Notes: a model not told the origin generated them from the sequence alone. A stretch of 64,000 bases of DNA from Amphritea atlantica (GCF_018860855.1 NZ_JAHKQE010000028.1:62001-126000), one strand, 5' to 3'; shown: positions 8,414-17,922, numbered from the stretch's first letter. Program-made: numbers and translations.

Positions 8414-8676
8414 GCGCTGGTCTCGCTTAGTTGTCGCCAAAGGGCGCGAATATCGTTGATATCCTGCTCGCTGAGTTGGTCTATCTTGAACGCAGCTTCT
8501 AGGCTCTGTTCCAGTTGCTGTCTGAACTGTAACGCAGTGTCGCCTTGTTCAGCGCTAACCAGGCTGATATGGCCGAGTAAGTAGCTACAGAGAAATAACT
8601 GATTGGGCTCAGCGCCGTTTTCCATGGCGATCAGCTGGTTATGCATTGAATCAGCCTGTTGTTCGTATGGGGTCAT
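8410..8676 (-). CDS. yfcL: YfcL-like protein
   Basis: 88 residues from ATG 8676 (MTPYEQQAD). It aligns by eye with E. coli YfcL: the LFLCSYLLGHISL segment corresponds to the LFASGYLRGHLTL stretch of that family, followed by a Q/E-rich helical half ending RALWRQL. The family's function is unknown; it is a small all-helical cytoplasmic protein. Its ATG overlaps the preceding stop by one base (TGATG) and its own stop overlaps the next start, so it is embedded in a tightly coupled operon. Confidence 0.7.
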   Translation of the reverse strand: MTPYEQQADSMHNQLIAMENGAEPNQLFLCSYLLGHISLVSAEQGDTALQFRQQLEQSLEAAFKIDQLSEQDINDIRALWRQLSETSA

Positions 8677-9380
8677 CAGGGTTCCATAAAGTCCAGTTTG
8701 TCGATGAGTAAGCTGTATTCCTTGCCGCTTTTTTCGACCTGTTGCAGTTTTACTACCATATAGCCGAGTTCTGGCGCGCACCACAGGAAGGTTTCACGGT
8801 TACTGTCGGGGCCTCGATCACGCTGTATTTTTACAGCCTCGAAGGAGCCAATCCCCGTTGAGACGGTTTCCATTCCGACAATAATGAACGGGTAGGTTTT
8901 AATCTTTCCGCCATCGGCTACTTGGTAGGACAGTTCTTTTTTTCCTGCTGCCAGATCGAGGCGCATCTGCATTTGGTAGCTAAGCTTGTCCTGTGTACCG
9001 GCGGGGATATTCATCGTCCAGGGTTTTTTGGCAATATCATTGAGCACAGTGCCGGTGCTCCAATTAAACTGCAGAACTGCATTTTTATTATTACCAATCA
9101 CTTTGCGATGATATTCATAATGCTGTGGTAATACGTTTTGGTCCTGCAGGGTGAATTCGGTGAATTCGTCGACCTTAGCGATCAGCGCTGTTGCGTTAAG
9201 AGTGTGCTTCCAACGATCGCCGTTACGTGTTAATTCACTGATTGCATCGCCACCAAAGGAAATGCCGATATCCCATTGGGCTTTGTAAACCGCCTTGTAG
9301 GGTTTGAATAGCTCAGAGGCCTGTGTCGGCAATGCGCAAATAAACAGCAGTGTCGGGATAAGTAGTTTGCTAAATCGCAT
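8676..9380 (-). CDS. DUF3108 domain exported protein
   Basis: 234 residues with a clear signal peptide (LLIPTLLFICALPTQA, cleavage near residue 21). The mature part begins LFKPYKAVYKA and contains the DUF3108 pattern: a chain of beta-strands, LSYQMQMRLDL in the middle and FLWCAPELGYMVVKLQQ near the end. DUF3108 proteins are periplasmic or lipoprotein-like and of unknown function. It starts 3 nt after the purN stop and overlaps yfcL by one base. The purMN-DUF3108 order is common in gammaproteobacteria. Confidence 0.8.
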   Translation of the reverse strand: MRFSKLLIPTLLFICALPTQASELFKPYKAVYKAQWDIGISFGGDAISELTRNGDRWKHTLNATALIAKVDEFTEFTLQDQNVLPQHYEYHRKVIGNNKNAVLQFNWSTGTVLNDIAKKPWTMNIPAGTQDKLSYQMQMRLDLAAGKKELSYQVADGGKIKTYPFIIVGMETVSTGIGSFEAVKIQRDRGPDSNRETFLWCAPELGYMVVKLQQVEKSGKEYSLLIDKLDFMEP

Positions 9381-9383
9381 CGG

Positions 9384-10037
9384 TTACTCCTGAATGAATT
9401 GATATCCTTCAGGTGGCAGGGTAGTGCCATCGAGCTGAACAGCGCCTGAAACCGATAGTGACAAGCGGTCTGCGCAAAACCATTCAACCGCTAGCGGGTA
9501 AATGTCGTGCTCGGCGCGGTGAACTCGCAGTTGCAAACTGTCAGCATTATCGGTGGCGTGGATATTAAGTGGTGCTTGAATGGCTAAGGGGCCGCCATCT
9601 AGTTCTTCGGTGACAAAATGAACTGTGCAACCATGCTGGGCATCACCGGCATCCAGCGCCCGTTGATGTGTATGTAGTCCTTTGTATTTCGGCAGTAGGG
9701 ATGGATGAATATTCAGCATCCGGCCTTGATAGTGGCGGACAAACTCAGCGGTGAGTATGCGCATGAAACCCGCGAGTACAATTAGATCTGGCGCGTATGT
9801 ATCGATGGCCTCGATCATCGCCAGATCGAAATCTTCGCGGCTGTCATAATCTTTGTGATTAATGATGATTTGAGGAATGCCGGCTGTTTTGGCCCGTTCA
9901 AGACCAAAGGCCTCTGCTTTATTACTCAGTACCGCTGCGATGCGGCCAGCAACCTGGCCGCTCGCGATAGCATCGATGATCGCTTGCAGGTTTGAGCCGC
10001 TGCCGGAGATCAGAACAACAATGCTTTTGTCTGTCAT
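9384..10037 (-). CDS. purN: Phosphoribosylglycinamide formyltransferase
   Basis: 217 residues. PurN transfers a formyl group from 10-formyl-THF to GAR in de novo purine synthesis. The phosphate-binding SGSGSNLQ loop (11-18), the catalytic Asn109-x-His111 in NIHPSLLPKYKG and Asp147 in ELDGGP are all in place, and the length is normal. It starts 2 nt after the purM stop, so purM and purN are coupled. Assignment is secure. Confidence 0.96.
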   Translation of the reverse strand: MTDKSIVVLISGSGSNLQAIIDAIASGQVAGRIAAVLSNKAEAFGLERAKTAGIPQIIINHKDYDSREDFDLAMIEAIDTYAPDLIVLAGFMRILTAEFVRHYQGRMLNIHPSLLPKYKGLHTHQRALDAGDAQHGCTVHFVTEELDGGPLAIQAPLNIHATDNADSLQLRVHRAEHDIYPLAVEWFCADRLSLSVSGAVQLDGTTLPPEGYQFIQE

Positions 10038-10039
10038 TA

Positions 10040-11098
10040 TTAGGCCTCCAGACCCAATAGATCGACCTGTTCTTCGCCCTCAGTGGCGGTTGCAATCTCA
10101 CCCACGATAAAGGGGGCTTCGCCGGCATCAGTAAGAATCTGCAGTGCGGTGTCAACGGTTTCGGCTGGTACACAGATAACCATGCCGATGCCGCAGTTCA
10201 GGGTGCGGTACATTTCGCGGGCATCGACATTGCCCAGCTTTTGAATCCATCGGAATACTTCCGGCATCTGCCAGCTATTAATATCGATAACGGCTTTAGC
10301 ATTTTGCGGCAGTACGCGGGGAATGTTTTCCAGCAAACCACCACCGGTAATGTGGGATAGGGCGTTAACCTGGCTGTTTCTAATCAGTTCCAATACCGGT
10401 TTGACATAGATACGGGTTGGCTCAAGCAGTGCTTCAGTTAGCGGTTTGCCATCGACAGTGCCGCTCAGATCGGCGCCGCGGACTTCGATGATCTTGCGGA
10501 TCAAAGAATAACCGTTGGAGTGGGGGCCGGATGAAGGTAGGGCGATGATTTTGTCGCCAACGCTGACTTTAGAGCCATCGATAATGTCATCTTTCTCAAC
10601 GACGCCAACACAGAAACCAGCGAGATCATAATCTTCGCCTTCATACATGCCGGGCATTTCTGCGGTTTCACCACCGACAAGGGCTGCGCCGGCGAGTTCA
10701 CAACCTGCACCAATGCCGGTAACAACATCGGCAGCGATATCGATGTTCAGTTTGCCAGTGGCATAGTAATCCAAGAAAAATAAGGGCTCAGCCCCCGCAA
10801 CGATCAGATCGTTGACACACATAGCCACGAGATCGATACCGATGGTATCGTGTTTTTTCAGGTCCATTGCTAGACGCAACTTAGTACCTACACCGTCGGT
10901 GCCGGATACCAGTACAGGCTTTTTATAACCTTCTGGGATTTCGCATAGAGCACCAAAGCCGCCTAGGCCACCCATAACTTCGGGACGGGCGGTGCGTTTT
11001 GCAACGCCTTTAATGCGATCTACCAGTGCGTTTCCGGCATCGATATCGACACCAGCGTCTTTGTAGCTGATAGGAGTGTTATGGTCAGTTGCAGACAT
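10040..11098 (-). CDS. purM: Phosphoribosylformylglycinamidine cyclo-ligase
   Basis: 352 residues, normal for PurM (AIR synthetase), the ATP-dependent cyclisation of FGAM to AIR. Visible family motifs are [13 protein letters not shown] at the N-terminus, [25 protein letters not shown] and [12 protein letters not shown]. It heads a five-gene minus-strand operon with purN, DUF3108, yfcL and an Imm22-like gene. The 173-bp gap to the divergent DUF2066 gene should hold both promoters; I saw no clear PurR box. Confidence 0.97.
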   Translation of the reverse strand: MSATDHNTPISYKDAGVDIDAGNALVDRIKGVAKRTARPEVMGGLGGFGALCEIPEGYKKPVLVSGTDGVGTKLRLAMDLKKHDTIGIDLVAMCVNDLIVAGAEPLFFLDYYATGKLNIDIAADVVTGIGAGCELAGAALVGGETAEMPGMYEGEDYDLAGFCVGVVEKDDIIDGSKVSVGDKIIALPSSGPHSNGYSLIRKIIEVRGADLSGTVDGKPLTEALLEPTRIYVKPVLELIRNSQVNALSHITGGGLLENIPRVLPQNAKAVIDINSWQMPEVFRWIQKLGNVDAREMYRTLNCGIGMVICVPAETVDTALQILTDAGEAPFIVGEIATATEGEEQVDLLGLEA

Positions 11099-11271
11099 AG
11101 TTTGTATGAACCTGTTCGGGCTGATGACTGATTGAAAAAATTTGACGCGTATTCTATCAGGTTGATGGTGAGGGGGCTATTGTGTGTTAAAGTTTATGCC
11201 GCTTAAAAAGTCACTTTTTTCAGACTGCCAAGAATGACTGTAGGGCAGTAAAATGGAGTTTAACCACGATC

Positions 11272-12348
11272 ATGATACGCAAGCTTTATAACTGTCTACT
11301 GGTAGTGATGTTGACGGGCCTGTGCTCCCTCAGTCAGGCAGCCATGGTAAAGGGGCTGTATAGCGCTGTAATGTTGGTACCTGAACAGTTATCCGAACCA
11401 TCAAATGAACAGTTGATGCAGGGATTAAAAACGGTATTGGTTAAGGTATCTGGACGGAGTAATGTGGTTAATAAACCGTCGGTGGCGAGTGCCTTGCAGC
11501 AGCCTTCCGCTTGGTTGAATCAGTTTAGTTATCAGGCAACCCAAACACCGATATCGGCTGGCGATGGTCGTGAAGTGTTGGGGCAGCGGTTATTGTTGGA
11601 GTTTGATCCCGTGTTGATCGAACAGCTATTGCAGCAAGCGGGGTTAAAGGCGGTAGGTCATGCCCGTCCAGTCTTGCTGGTTTGGTTGGCGCAGCAGCGC
11701 GGCAATACAGCCCGGGATTATGTGGCGCCGGAAAGCCAAATATATACTGATCTGGCAGAGCAAGCCCAAGTCCGTGGTATTCCCATGGATGTGCCGCTAC
11801 TGGATTTGAATGATCAGACCGCACTGGATGTGAGTGATCTGTGGGGCTTTTTTCGTGAGCCTATTGAACAAGCGTCGCAACGCTACCAGCCTGATGCTAT
11901 CTTGATTGGTCGGTTGATACAGAGTAGCGGCGGCGGCTGGCAAACTGAATGGTTATTGTTGCAACAGGGGAGATCCCATTCAATGAAGCCGACCGGTGCT
12001 TTATCAGAGCAACTGAAGCAGGTTATCAATGAGTCTGCAGATACAGTGCTCGCTTCATTGGGGACGACTCAATTTAATTATATTGAAACCGGTTTGCAGC
12101 TCGAGGTGACTAATATAGTCGATATAGAAGATTTTTTGCAGCTGACGGACTATCTACAGCAGTTACCGCCGGTTGATGAGGTGCGGGTCAGCCGTGTGGA
12201 AGCTGATCGAGTGCTCTTTCGCGTTGAAATTCAGGGCGGTGTCCAGTCATTGGAGCAGGCGATTCGTTTGAATCCCCGTATGTCGGCGATGCCAAGGCTA
12301 AACCATGAAGCGGGCGAGGCTGTTTATTCTTATCGCTGGCAGGATTAA
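11272..12348 (+). CDS. DUF2066 domain exported protein
   Basis: 358 residues with a signal peptide (LLVVMLTGLCSLSQA, cleavage near residue 23). The first half (VKVSGRSNV, then EFDPVLIEQLLQQAGL) and the LIGRLIQSSGGGWQTEW segment match DUF2066, an uncharacterised periplasmic family that typically lies between purM and perM in gammaproteobacteria, as here. No catalytic motif is recognisable. ATG 11272 is preceded at some distance by TGGAG. Confidence 0.8.
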   Translation: MIRKLYNCLLVVMLTGLCSLSQAAMVKGLYSAVMLVPEQLSEPSNEQLMQGLKTVLVKVSGRSNVVNKPSVASALQQPSAWLNQFSYQATQTPISAGDGREVLGQRLLLEFDPVLIEQLLQQAGLKAVGHARPVLLVWLAQQRGNTARDYVAPESQIYTDLAEQAQVRGIPMDVPLLDLNDQTALDVSDLWGFFREPIEQASQRYQPDAILIGRLIQSSGGGWQTEWLLLQQGRSHSMKPTGALSEQLKQVINESADTVLASLGTTQFNYIETGLQLEVTNIVDIEDFLQLTDYLQQLPPVDEVRVSRVEADRVLFRVEIQGGVQSLEQAIRLNPRMSAMPRLNHEAGEAVYSYRWQD

Positions 12349-12416
12349 TGATCGATGCTGATAGCGCGCATGTTTACGCGGTGTGAATCAATTGTTGGCT
12401 TTGAAAGGGTGTATAT

Positions 12417-13469
12417 ATGAGTGACTCGCAACGTTGGTTTTTTCTTATTCTTGCTGTGGTAATGGCGTTTTTACTTTATTTGTTGCAGCCTATCTTATCG
12501 CCATTTGTTGTTGCGGCCTTGCTAGCCTATCTAGCTGATCCATTGGCTGATCGCCTAGAGGCTCGGGGATTAAGCCGAACTCTGTCGGTAGTTGTGGTGT
12601 TTCTGGTGATGACCACTGTTTTGCTGTTATTGGTAATCTGGTTATTGCCTAAGTTGGGTTATCAGATACAGGTGATGCTTAAAATGGTGCCCCAGGTGTT
12701 TACCATGATTCAAACGGTCTGGATTCCCTGGTTGGAGACGAATACCGGAATCTCATTGGTGGGTTTCGATCTACAGAGCTTGCAAGCGTTGATGAGTGGT
12801 CACTGGCAGCAGACTGGGAGTTTGGTTAAAACGGTCTTTAGTAGTGTGGGTGAGTCGGGTTTGGCGGTGGCTGCTTGGGTGGCTAATCTAGTGCTTATTC
12901 CGGTGGTGATGTTCTATCTGCTGCGTGACTGGGATGTCATGATGGGTAAAATTGGCTATTTATTACCGCGTAATTTAGAAAAAAAGGTCACCCTTTGGGC
13001 GAATGAATGTGATGAGGTGCTGGGTGCCTTTATTAAAGGTCAATTGCTGGTGATGCTAGCGCTGGGCATTATCTACGCATTGGGGCTGTGGACGGTTGGA
13101 CTGGATTTAGCCTTGCTCGTGGGGATGCTAGCCGGCTTAGCGAGTATTGTGCCTTATATGGGCTTTATTGTGGGTATTGTGGCTGCCGGTGTAGCCGCCA
13201 TGTTGCAATTCAATGATGTTACCATGCTGGCTTGGGTTGCCGTGGTATTTGCCATTGGTCAAGCATTGGAAGGAATGGTGCTAACACCATTGCTGGTTGG
13301 CGATCGCATTGGCTTGCATCCCGTCGCGGTTATTTTTGCCATTATGGCCGGTGGTCAGCTGTTTGGTTTTGTTGGGATTTTGATTGCACTTCCCGTTGCG
13401 GCGGTTATTATGGTGCTCCTTCGTCACCTGCATCAGGGTTATAAAAGTAGTAAACTTTATGATTGTTAA
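12417..13469 (+). CDS. AI-2E family transporter (PerM-like permease)
   Basis: 350 residues with about eight transmembrane segments in the AI-2E/PerM arrangement: two N-terminal helices, a cytoplasmic middle region, then VMFYLLRDWD, the ALGIIYALGLW helix and the typical GLASIVPYMGFIVG and EGMVLTPLLVGDRIGLHP signatures. Members include AI-2 exporters and Na+/H+ antiporters. The purM-linked branch (PerM) has no settled substrate. It lies between DUF2066 and hda, the standard synteny, and is probably co-transcribed with DUF2066. Confidence 0.85.
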   Translation: MSDSQRWFFLILAVVMAFLLYLLQPILSPFVVAALLAYLADPLADRLEARGLSRTLSVVVVFLVMTTVLLLLVIWLLPKLGYQIQVMLKMVPQVFTMIQTVWIPWLETNTGISLVGFDLQSLQALMSGHWQQTGSLVKTVFSSVGESGLAVAAWVANLVLIPVVMFYLLRDWDVMMGKIGYLLPRNLEKKVTLWANECDEVLGAFIKGQLLVMLALGIIYALGLWTVGLDLALLVGMLAGLASIVPYMGFIVGIVAAGVAAMLQFNDVTMLAWVAVVFAIGQALEGMVLTPLLVGDRIGLHPVAVIFAIMAGGQLFGFVGILIALPVAAVIMVLLRHLHQGYKSSKLYDC

Positions 13470-13654
13470 GCGGTGGGTAGGATTGGATAACGAGATTTGA
13501 GGTTTAGCGCTCAGTCCTCATGAGCAGAGAATACCTTGCTGACAACAAGAACAGACCGAAAAATGTTTTTGGTGTGATATAGCTTGGCAAACCCGAAATT
13601 TAAAAGTGAGAAAAGGCCCAGTGCCCAACTGTTGGCCAATAAGTATAGATATAG

Positions 13655-14359
13655 ATGAGTAGTCCTGAGCCGTTTCAGATCCCCCTAGGGATCACCTTAA
13701 GGGATGATGCCCGATTTGAAAATTTCCTTTGTCAGGGGAATGAATTGCTTTGCAGTACCCTAGATCAGGCTGCCCGCGGTGAAGGCGAGCAGTATCTCTA
13801 TATTTGGGGTAACAGTGATAGTGGTTGTTCTCACCTGCTGCAGGCGGTTTGTCATGCCTCGGATCCAGTTGGCCGTACGGCGGTCTATCTTCCCTTGGAT
13901 GAATTGATGGATATGGGGCCGGGTATCCTTGACGGGATGGAACATCTTGATCTGGTTTGTATTGACCATATTCAAATCATCGCGGGTAATAAAGCTTGGG
14001 AAGAGGGTGTATTTCACTTCTTCAACCGTATTCGCGCTGAAAACAATCGTTTACTGGTTGCGGGTGATCGTGCGCCGCGACAGTTAAACCTTAATTTGCC
14101 TGATTTAGCATCCCGTCTTAGTTGGGGGATGGTGTTTCAGGTACATAATCTTGATGATGATGGCAAGGTGCAAGCCCTGCAATTACGTGCTAGAGGGCGT
14201 GGGTTTACGATCAGTGAAGAGGTCGCATGGTTTCTAATCCATCGGGCCAGTCGCAGTATGTCAGATCTGTTTAAGCTATTAGATAAGCTTGATTCAGCTT
14301 CATTGAGCGCCAAACGCAAAGTGACGATTCCCTTTGTTAAGCAGGTACTTGGCCTCTGA
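13655..14359 (+). CDS. hda: DnaA inactivator Hda
   Basis: 234 residues, the Hda length: a DnaA-like AAA+ domain without the DNA-binding domain of DnaA. The N-terminal QIPLGI hexapeptide corresponds to the beta-clamp-binding motif of Hda. YIWGNSDSGCSHLLQA is the Walker A region and LVCIDHIQII the Walker B region. With the DNA-loaded clamp, Hda stimulates ATP hydrolysis by DnaA after initiation (RIDA). Position after the PerM gene supports the call. Confidence 0.93.
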   Translation: MSSPEPFQIPLGITLRDDARFENFLCQGNELLCSTLDQAARGEGEQYLYIWGNSDSGCSHLLQAVCHASDPVGRTAVYLPLDELMDMGPGILDGMEHLDLVCIDHIQIIAGNKAWEEGVFHFFNRIRAENNRLLVAGDRAPRQLNLNLPDLASRLSWGMVFQVHNLDDDGKVQALQLRARGRGFTISEEVAWFLIHRASRSMSDLFKLLDKLDSASLSAKRKVTIPFVKQVLGL

Positions 14360-14376
14360 TCTTACTATGGGTGACT

Positions 14377-14613
14377 ATGAAAATTATTCTGGCAGGTTTT
14401 TCTTCTGATGTAACTGAAACAGAGTTACTAGAAATGTTAGCGCATTACACTGAAGTGGATGAATTGGAATTGATTCCCGGCGATCTTCCTGAGCAGACCA
14501 TAGCGGTATTAACGATTGAAGGCACCAATGCCGAAGCCCATTGGGTGACCCGCCATTTAAACGGGTTGTATTGGCATGGCCACTCTCTGCGGGCCTTCGT
14601 GTCGCTCTTTTGA
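14377..14613 (+). CDS. Small RRM-fold RNA-binding protein
   Basis: 78 residues from ATG 14377 (an in-frame GTG at 14371 would add two). The pattern KIILAGF as first strand, ETELLEMLAHY as first helix, IAVLTIEG as third strand and HWVTRHLNGLYWHG as second helix fits a single RRM domain, although the aromatic RNP residues are weak. Bacterial single-RRM proteins bind RNA. Its stop lies just 17 nt before the start of a pseudouridine synthase, so an RNA-related role is plausible. Confidence 0.6.
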   Translation: MKIILAGFSSDVTETELLEMLAHYTEVDELELIPGDLPEQTIAVLTIEGTNAEAHWVTRHLNGLYWHGHSLRAFVSLF

Positions 14614-14629
14614 TGCGGACATCACTTTA

Positions 14630-15322
14630 ATGTCTGCTTATTCCGTGATTGTACAGACCCCTGATTATCTGATTATTAATAAAGCCCCAGGCGTCTCTGT
14701 GCATCGAGATCAAGAAGATACGGGTTTGTTGCAGCAGATATCAGCAGATTTAAACTGTGGTCCGCTTTATCTGGTACATCGGTTAGATAAAATGACCTCC
14801 GGCTTGCTGATTCTGGCACGTCATGCCGAGGCTGCCTCCATTCTGTCGCGCCAGTTTCAGGCGAGAACCGTCGAAAAATACTATATTGCCCTATCTGATC
14901 AGAAACCTCGTAAAAAGCAGGGGCTGATTAAAGGGGATATGGAACGTAGTCGACGAGGTAGTTGGAAACTGACCAGCGGCCAGAAAAATCCAGCGATTAC
15001 CCGTTTTTTTAGTTGTTCTCTCCAGCCGGGATTACGGTTGTTTTTGTTGCGTCCCTTGACGGGCAAAACCCATCAGTTGCGTGTAGCATTGAAAAGTATC
15101 GGTTCGGCGATTGTGGGTGATCAGCGCTATCACAGCGTATCTGCAGCAACCGGTGATCGAGGTTATCTTCATGCTTGGAGTATTGCCTTTGACTGGCAGG
15201 GGCAGCGTTGTGAATATCTATGTGACCCGACAATCGGTGAGCTTTTTTTGCAGCCCTTGGTAAAACAGCAGTTAGAGCATTGGAAGCCACCGGCCAGCCT
15301 TGCTTGGCCTGGCGCATCATGA
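14630..15322 (+). CDS. RluA-family pseudouridine synthase
   Basis: 230 residues from ATG 14630; a longer frame from 14576 overlaps the RRM gene and is not preferred. It contains the RluA catalytic motif HRLDKMTSGLLIL with the catalytic aspartate, and the later LRPLTGKTHQLRVAL segment. It isomerises uridine to pseudouridine in RNA. There is no N-terminal S4 domain, and the length is that of the short single-domain branch found in marine gammaproteobacteria. The target (tRNA or rRNA) cannot be stated. Confidence 0.87.
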   Translation: MSAYSVIVQTPDYLIINKAPGVSVHRDQEDTGLLQQISADLNCGPLYLVHRLDKMTSGLLILARHAEAASILSRQFQARTVEKYYIALSDQKPRKKQGLIKGDMERSRRGSWKLTSGQKNPAITRFFSCSLQPGLRLFLLRPLTGKTHQLRVALKSIGSAIVGDQRYHSVSAATGDRGYLHAWSIAFDWQGQRCEYLCDPTIGELFLQPLVKQQLEHWKPPASLAWPGAS

Positions 15323-15382
15323 CAAGCACATCATAAAAGGCCGTTATTGCCGACGGTAACCATTATCTCTAAGAGTAAAACC

Positions 15383-15598
15383 ATGCAAAATGAACGAATA
15401 GAACGGGATTTTAATGCCCGTAGTGAGGAAGAACAGCACGCTTTTTTGCAACAAACTTGGTGTGATCATTGTCAGGAGGTTAATCTCGGTATGACCAATC
15501 CCCGTGAATATCTGCTTAAGGGCGTTGTGTTTGTTGAAGGTGACTGTCTACGCTGCGGTAATGCAGTGCTGACCGAATTGACAGAAGATGACTTTTAG
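15383..15598 (+). CDS. Small zinc-ribbon-like protein
   Basis: 71 codons from ATG 15383 (MQNERIERD); an upstream in-frame ATG at 15347 would add 12 residues. Two CxxC pairs (WCDHC and DCLRC, about 35 residues apart) suggest a four-cysteine metal site. The N-terminal half is charged and helical, the C-terminus acidic. No family was recognised with confidence. It sits between the pseudouridine synthase and tcdA on the same strand. Confidence 0.65.
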   Translation: MQNERIERDFNARSEEEQHAFLQQTWCDHCQEVNLGMTNPREYLLKGVVFVEGDCLRCGNAVLTELTEDDF

Positions 15599-15612
15599 AG
15601 ACAATTTTATTT

Positions 15613-16413
15613 ATGTCAGACACTTTTAATCAACGATTTGGCGGTACTCAACGGCTATATGGCCTGGCTGGCGTCGAATTGTTTCGACAGGCAAATATCT
15701 GTGTCATCGGTATTGGTGGCGTGGGATCATGGGCGGCGGAAGCATTAGCCCGCTCAGCTATTGGGCATATCACACTGATCGATCTCGATGATATCTGTAT
15801 CACCAATACCAATCGTCAGATCCATACCCTGAATACCACTATTGGTGAGCCCAAAACTGAGGCGATGGCCGAGCGGATTCGATTGATTAATCCTGAATGC
15901 CAGGTTGAGGTCGTAGATGACTTCATTACGTTGCAGAATATTCCTGAGTTAATCGGTAAGCAGTTTGATTATGTGATCGACTGTATTGACAGTGTTAAAG
16001 AGAAAGCGGCGCTGATTGCTCACTGTAAACGCAGTAAAATCCCCGTGATCACAGTGGGTGGCGCGGGAGGGCAAACAGACCCAACCCAAATAAATATTGC
16101 TGACTTAAGCAAAACCCATCACGATCCATTGGCGGCTAAGACTCGCTCGTTATTGCGCCGCTACTACAATTTCAGTAAAAGTGGTCGCCGATTTGCGGTT
16201 GATTGCGTCTACTCTACCGAGCAACTGGTGTATCCGCAGCCTGACGGTAGTGTGTGTCAAATGAAAACAGTGACTGATGGTAATACTCGACTAGACTGTA
16301 GCGGTGGTTTTGGTGCATCTACTTGCGTGACGGCAACCTTTGGTTTTGTGGCCGTGTCACGGGTATTGCAAAAAATGCTCGAAAGAGCAGAGCGGGAGAA
16401 AAATGTGCTGTAA
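15613..16413 (+). CDS. tcdA: tRNA threonylcarbamoyladenosine dehydratase TcdA (CsdL)
   Basis: 266 residues of the ThiF/MoeB/E1-like family: GIGGVGSWAAEALARS is the nucleotide-binding loop, then LIDLDDICITNTNRQ with the adenylation residues, and ALIAHCKRSKIPVI. TcdA uses ATP to cyclise t6A37 of tRNA to ct6A, and in E. coli it works with the CsdA-CsdE sulfur-transfer pair. A fused cysteine desulfurase-SufE protein is encoded 1.5 kb downstream on the other strand, matching that functional link. Confidence 0.92.
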   Translation: MSDTFNQRFGGTQRLYGLAGVELFRQANICVIGIGGVGSWAAEALARSAIGHITLIDLDDICITNTNRQIHTLNTTIGEPKTEAMAERIRLINPECQVEVVDDFITLQNIPELIGKQFDYVIDCIDSVKEKAALIAHCKRSKIPVITVGGAGGQTDPTQINIADLSKTHHDPLAAKTRSLLRRYYNFSKSGRRFAVDCVYSTEQLVYPQPDGSVCQMKTVTDGNTRLDCSGGFGASTCVTATFGFVAVSRVLQKMLERAEREKNVL

Positions 16414-16520
16414 ACATGCTATTATGCTGCTTATGCCGACAGGTCTATATTTTATTGTTTGATTTTGCGGCATTATCAGTCTCACTGTATTGATTCGTAA
16501 AATGGATATTTGGACCAATC

Positions 16521-17819
16521 ATGTCACGATGCTTTCCGGAAGGATTCTATAAAGCTATTTTTGAAGGCTGTAGCGATGCAATCTATGTGTTAGAGCCGCA
16601 AACCTCTCGCGTTCTTGATGCGAACACCTGTGCTTGGCAAGATTTGGGCATGAGTCGCGAACAGCTCTTACAACACAGTGTTATCTCACTGCAGCAAGGC
16701 GTCGAAAATGAGGAGCACTGGGCACAGATTGCCGAATTAATTTATGCTGCCCGTCCTCAAGCATTTACCTTTATTGGTCGTCATTATCACCAGCATGGCA
16801 CCTATTTTCCCGTCGAAGTTTACACCTCGGTGATTGAATTTGAAGGTCAGGAGCTGTTTCTTTCAATTGCTCGTAATTTGGATCGTACCTCGTCTCAACG
16901 GGAAGCATTTCGTACTAGGGATGCACGTTTAACCTATGCCTTGAATGAGGCGGCGGACGGTATGTGGGATTGGAATACCATCACCGATGAGGTGTTTTTC
17001 TCGCCTCAGTTAAAGCATCTGCTGGGTTATCTTCCCGATGAGATGGAACCCAATGTGAAAACGTGGGTTGAGGCCGTTCATGACACCGATAGAGAGCGGG
17101 TTATGGGGGTGTTGAAAGCACACGTCGAAGGCCAGACTGATCGCTATGAAGCTGAATATCAACTCAGAAAGCGGGATGGTGGATATATCTGGGTGAGGGA
17201 TCGTGGTCGGGTGTGCCAACGTGATGCTGATGGCAATGCATTACGCGTTGTGGGCATGTGTCACGATATTACTCGCAGTAAGCAGTTAGAGGAGATGCTT
17301 AGATCACAGGCGAGCTATGATCACCTTACCGGTCTGTTGAATCGGCGTGCAGGTTATATCCATTTTTCAAAACAGCTGAGTTATGCGCAACGCTACCATC
17401 AGGAATTGACCATCTGCCTGATCGATCTAGATCACTTCAAGAATATTAATGATAGTTTTGGTCATCTAGTCGGCGATGCCGTGCTGAAGCATTTTGTTTC
17501 ATTAATGAATGGAACCTTGCGCCGATCAGATTCTTTGATGCGCTGGGGAGGGGAAGAGTTTCTCTTACTGTTGCCGAATACCGATATTAACAGCGCCGTA
17601 CGGTTGATTTCTCAACTGAAAAAAGAGTTAAAGCGCTATCCTGCGATATTAGAGCAGGAGGTGTGTGAAATTGCTTATACCTTTAGTGCAGGCATCTCGT
17701 GTTACCCATCCCATTCGCCGACCTTGGATGGACTGATTAAATGTGCTGACGATGCGCTTTACCTCGCGAAAGGGGATGGTCGTGATCTGATTATGATCAG
17801 CCCGCCGGCGGATATCTAG
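16521..17819 (+). CDS. Diguanylate cyclase with two PAS domains
   Basis: 432 residues, no transmembrane segment. Two PAS sensor domains (about 8-125 and 135-255) precede a GGDEF domain whose active site reads GGEEF at 343-347, an accepted active variant. The RxxD inhibitory site (Arg334-Asp337) lies five residues before it, so product feedback by c-di-GMP is expected. The enzyme would make c-di-GMP in response to an unknown cytoplasmic cue. No EAL domain is present. It appears to be a single-gene unit inserted between tcdA and the desulfurase. Confidence 0.92.
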   Translation: MSRCFPEGFYKAIFEGCSDAIYVLEPQTSRVLDANTCAWQDLGMSREQLLQHSVISLQQGVENEEHWAQIAELIYAARPQAFTFIGRHYHQHGTYFPVEVYTSVIEFEGQELFLSIARNLDRTSSQREAFRTRDARLTYALNEAADGMWDWNTITDEVFFSPQLKHLLGYLPDEMEPNVKTWVEAVHDTDRERVMGVLKAHVEGQTDRYEAEYQLRKRDGGYIWVRDRGRVCQRDADGNALRVVGMCHDITRSKQLEEMLRSQASYDHLTGLLNRRAGYIHFSKQLSYAQRYHQELTICLIDLDHFKNINDSFGHLVGDAVLKHFVSLMNGTLRRSDSLMRWGGEEFLLLLPNTDINSAVRLISQLKKELKRYPAILEQEVCEIAYTFSAGISCYPSHSPTLDGLIKCADDALYLAKGDGRDLIMISPPADI

Positions 17820-17922
17820 CTGAGCCTTGTTTAAGCCTTGCGCCGTTAACTGACAGACGATTAGCTGAGAGGGGTCTTCCTATGCTATCAGCTTATCTGG
17901 CTTATGTTTTAGGCTCGCAAAG

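Noticed and set aside
11099-11271. PurR operator upstream of purM
   Set aside because: No sequence close to the PurR palindrome could be found in the region.
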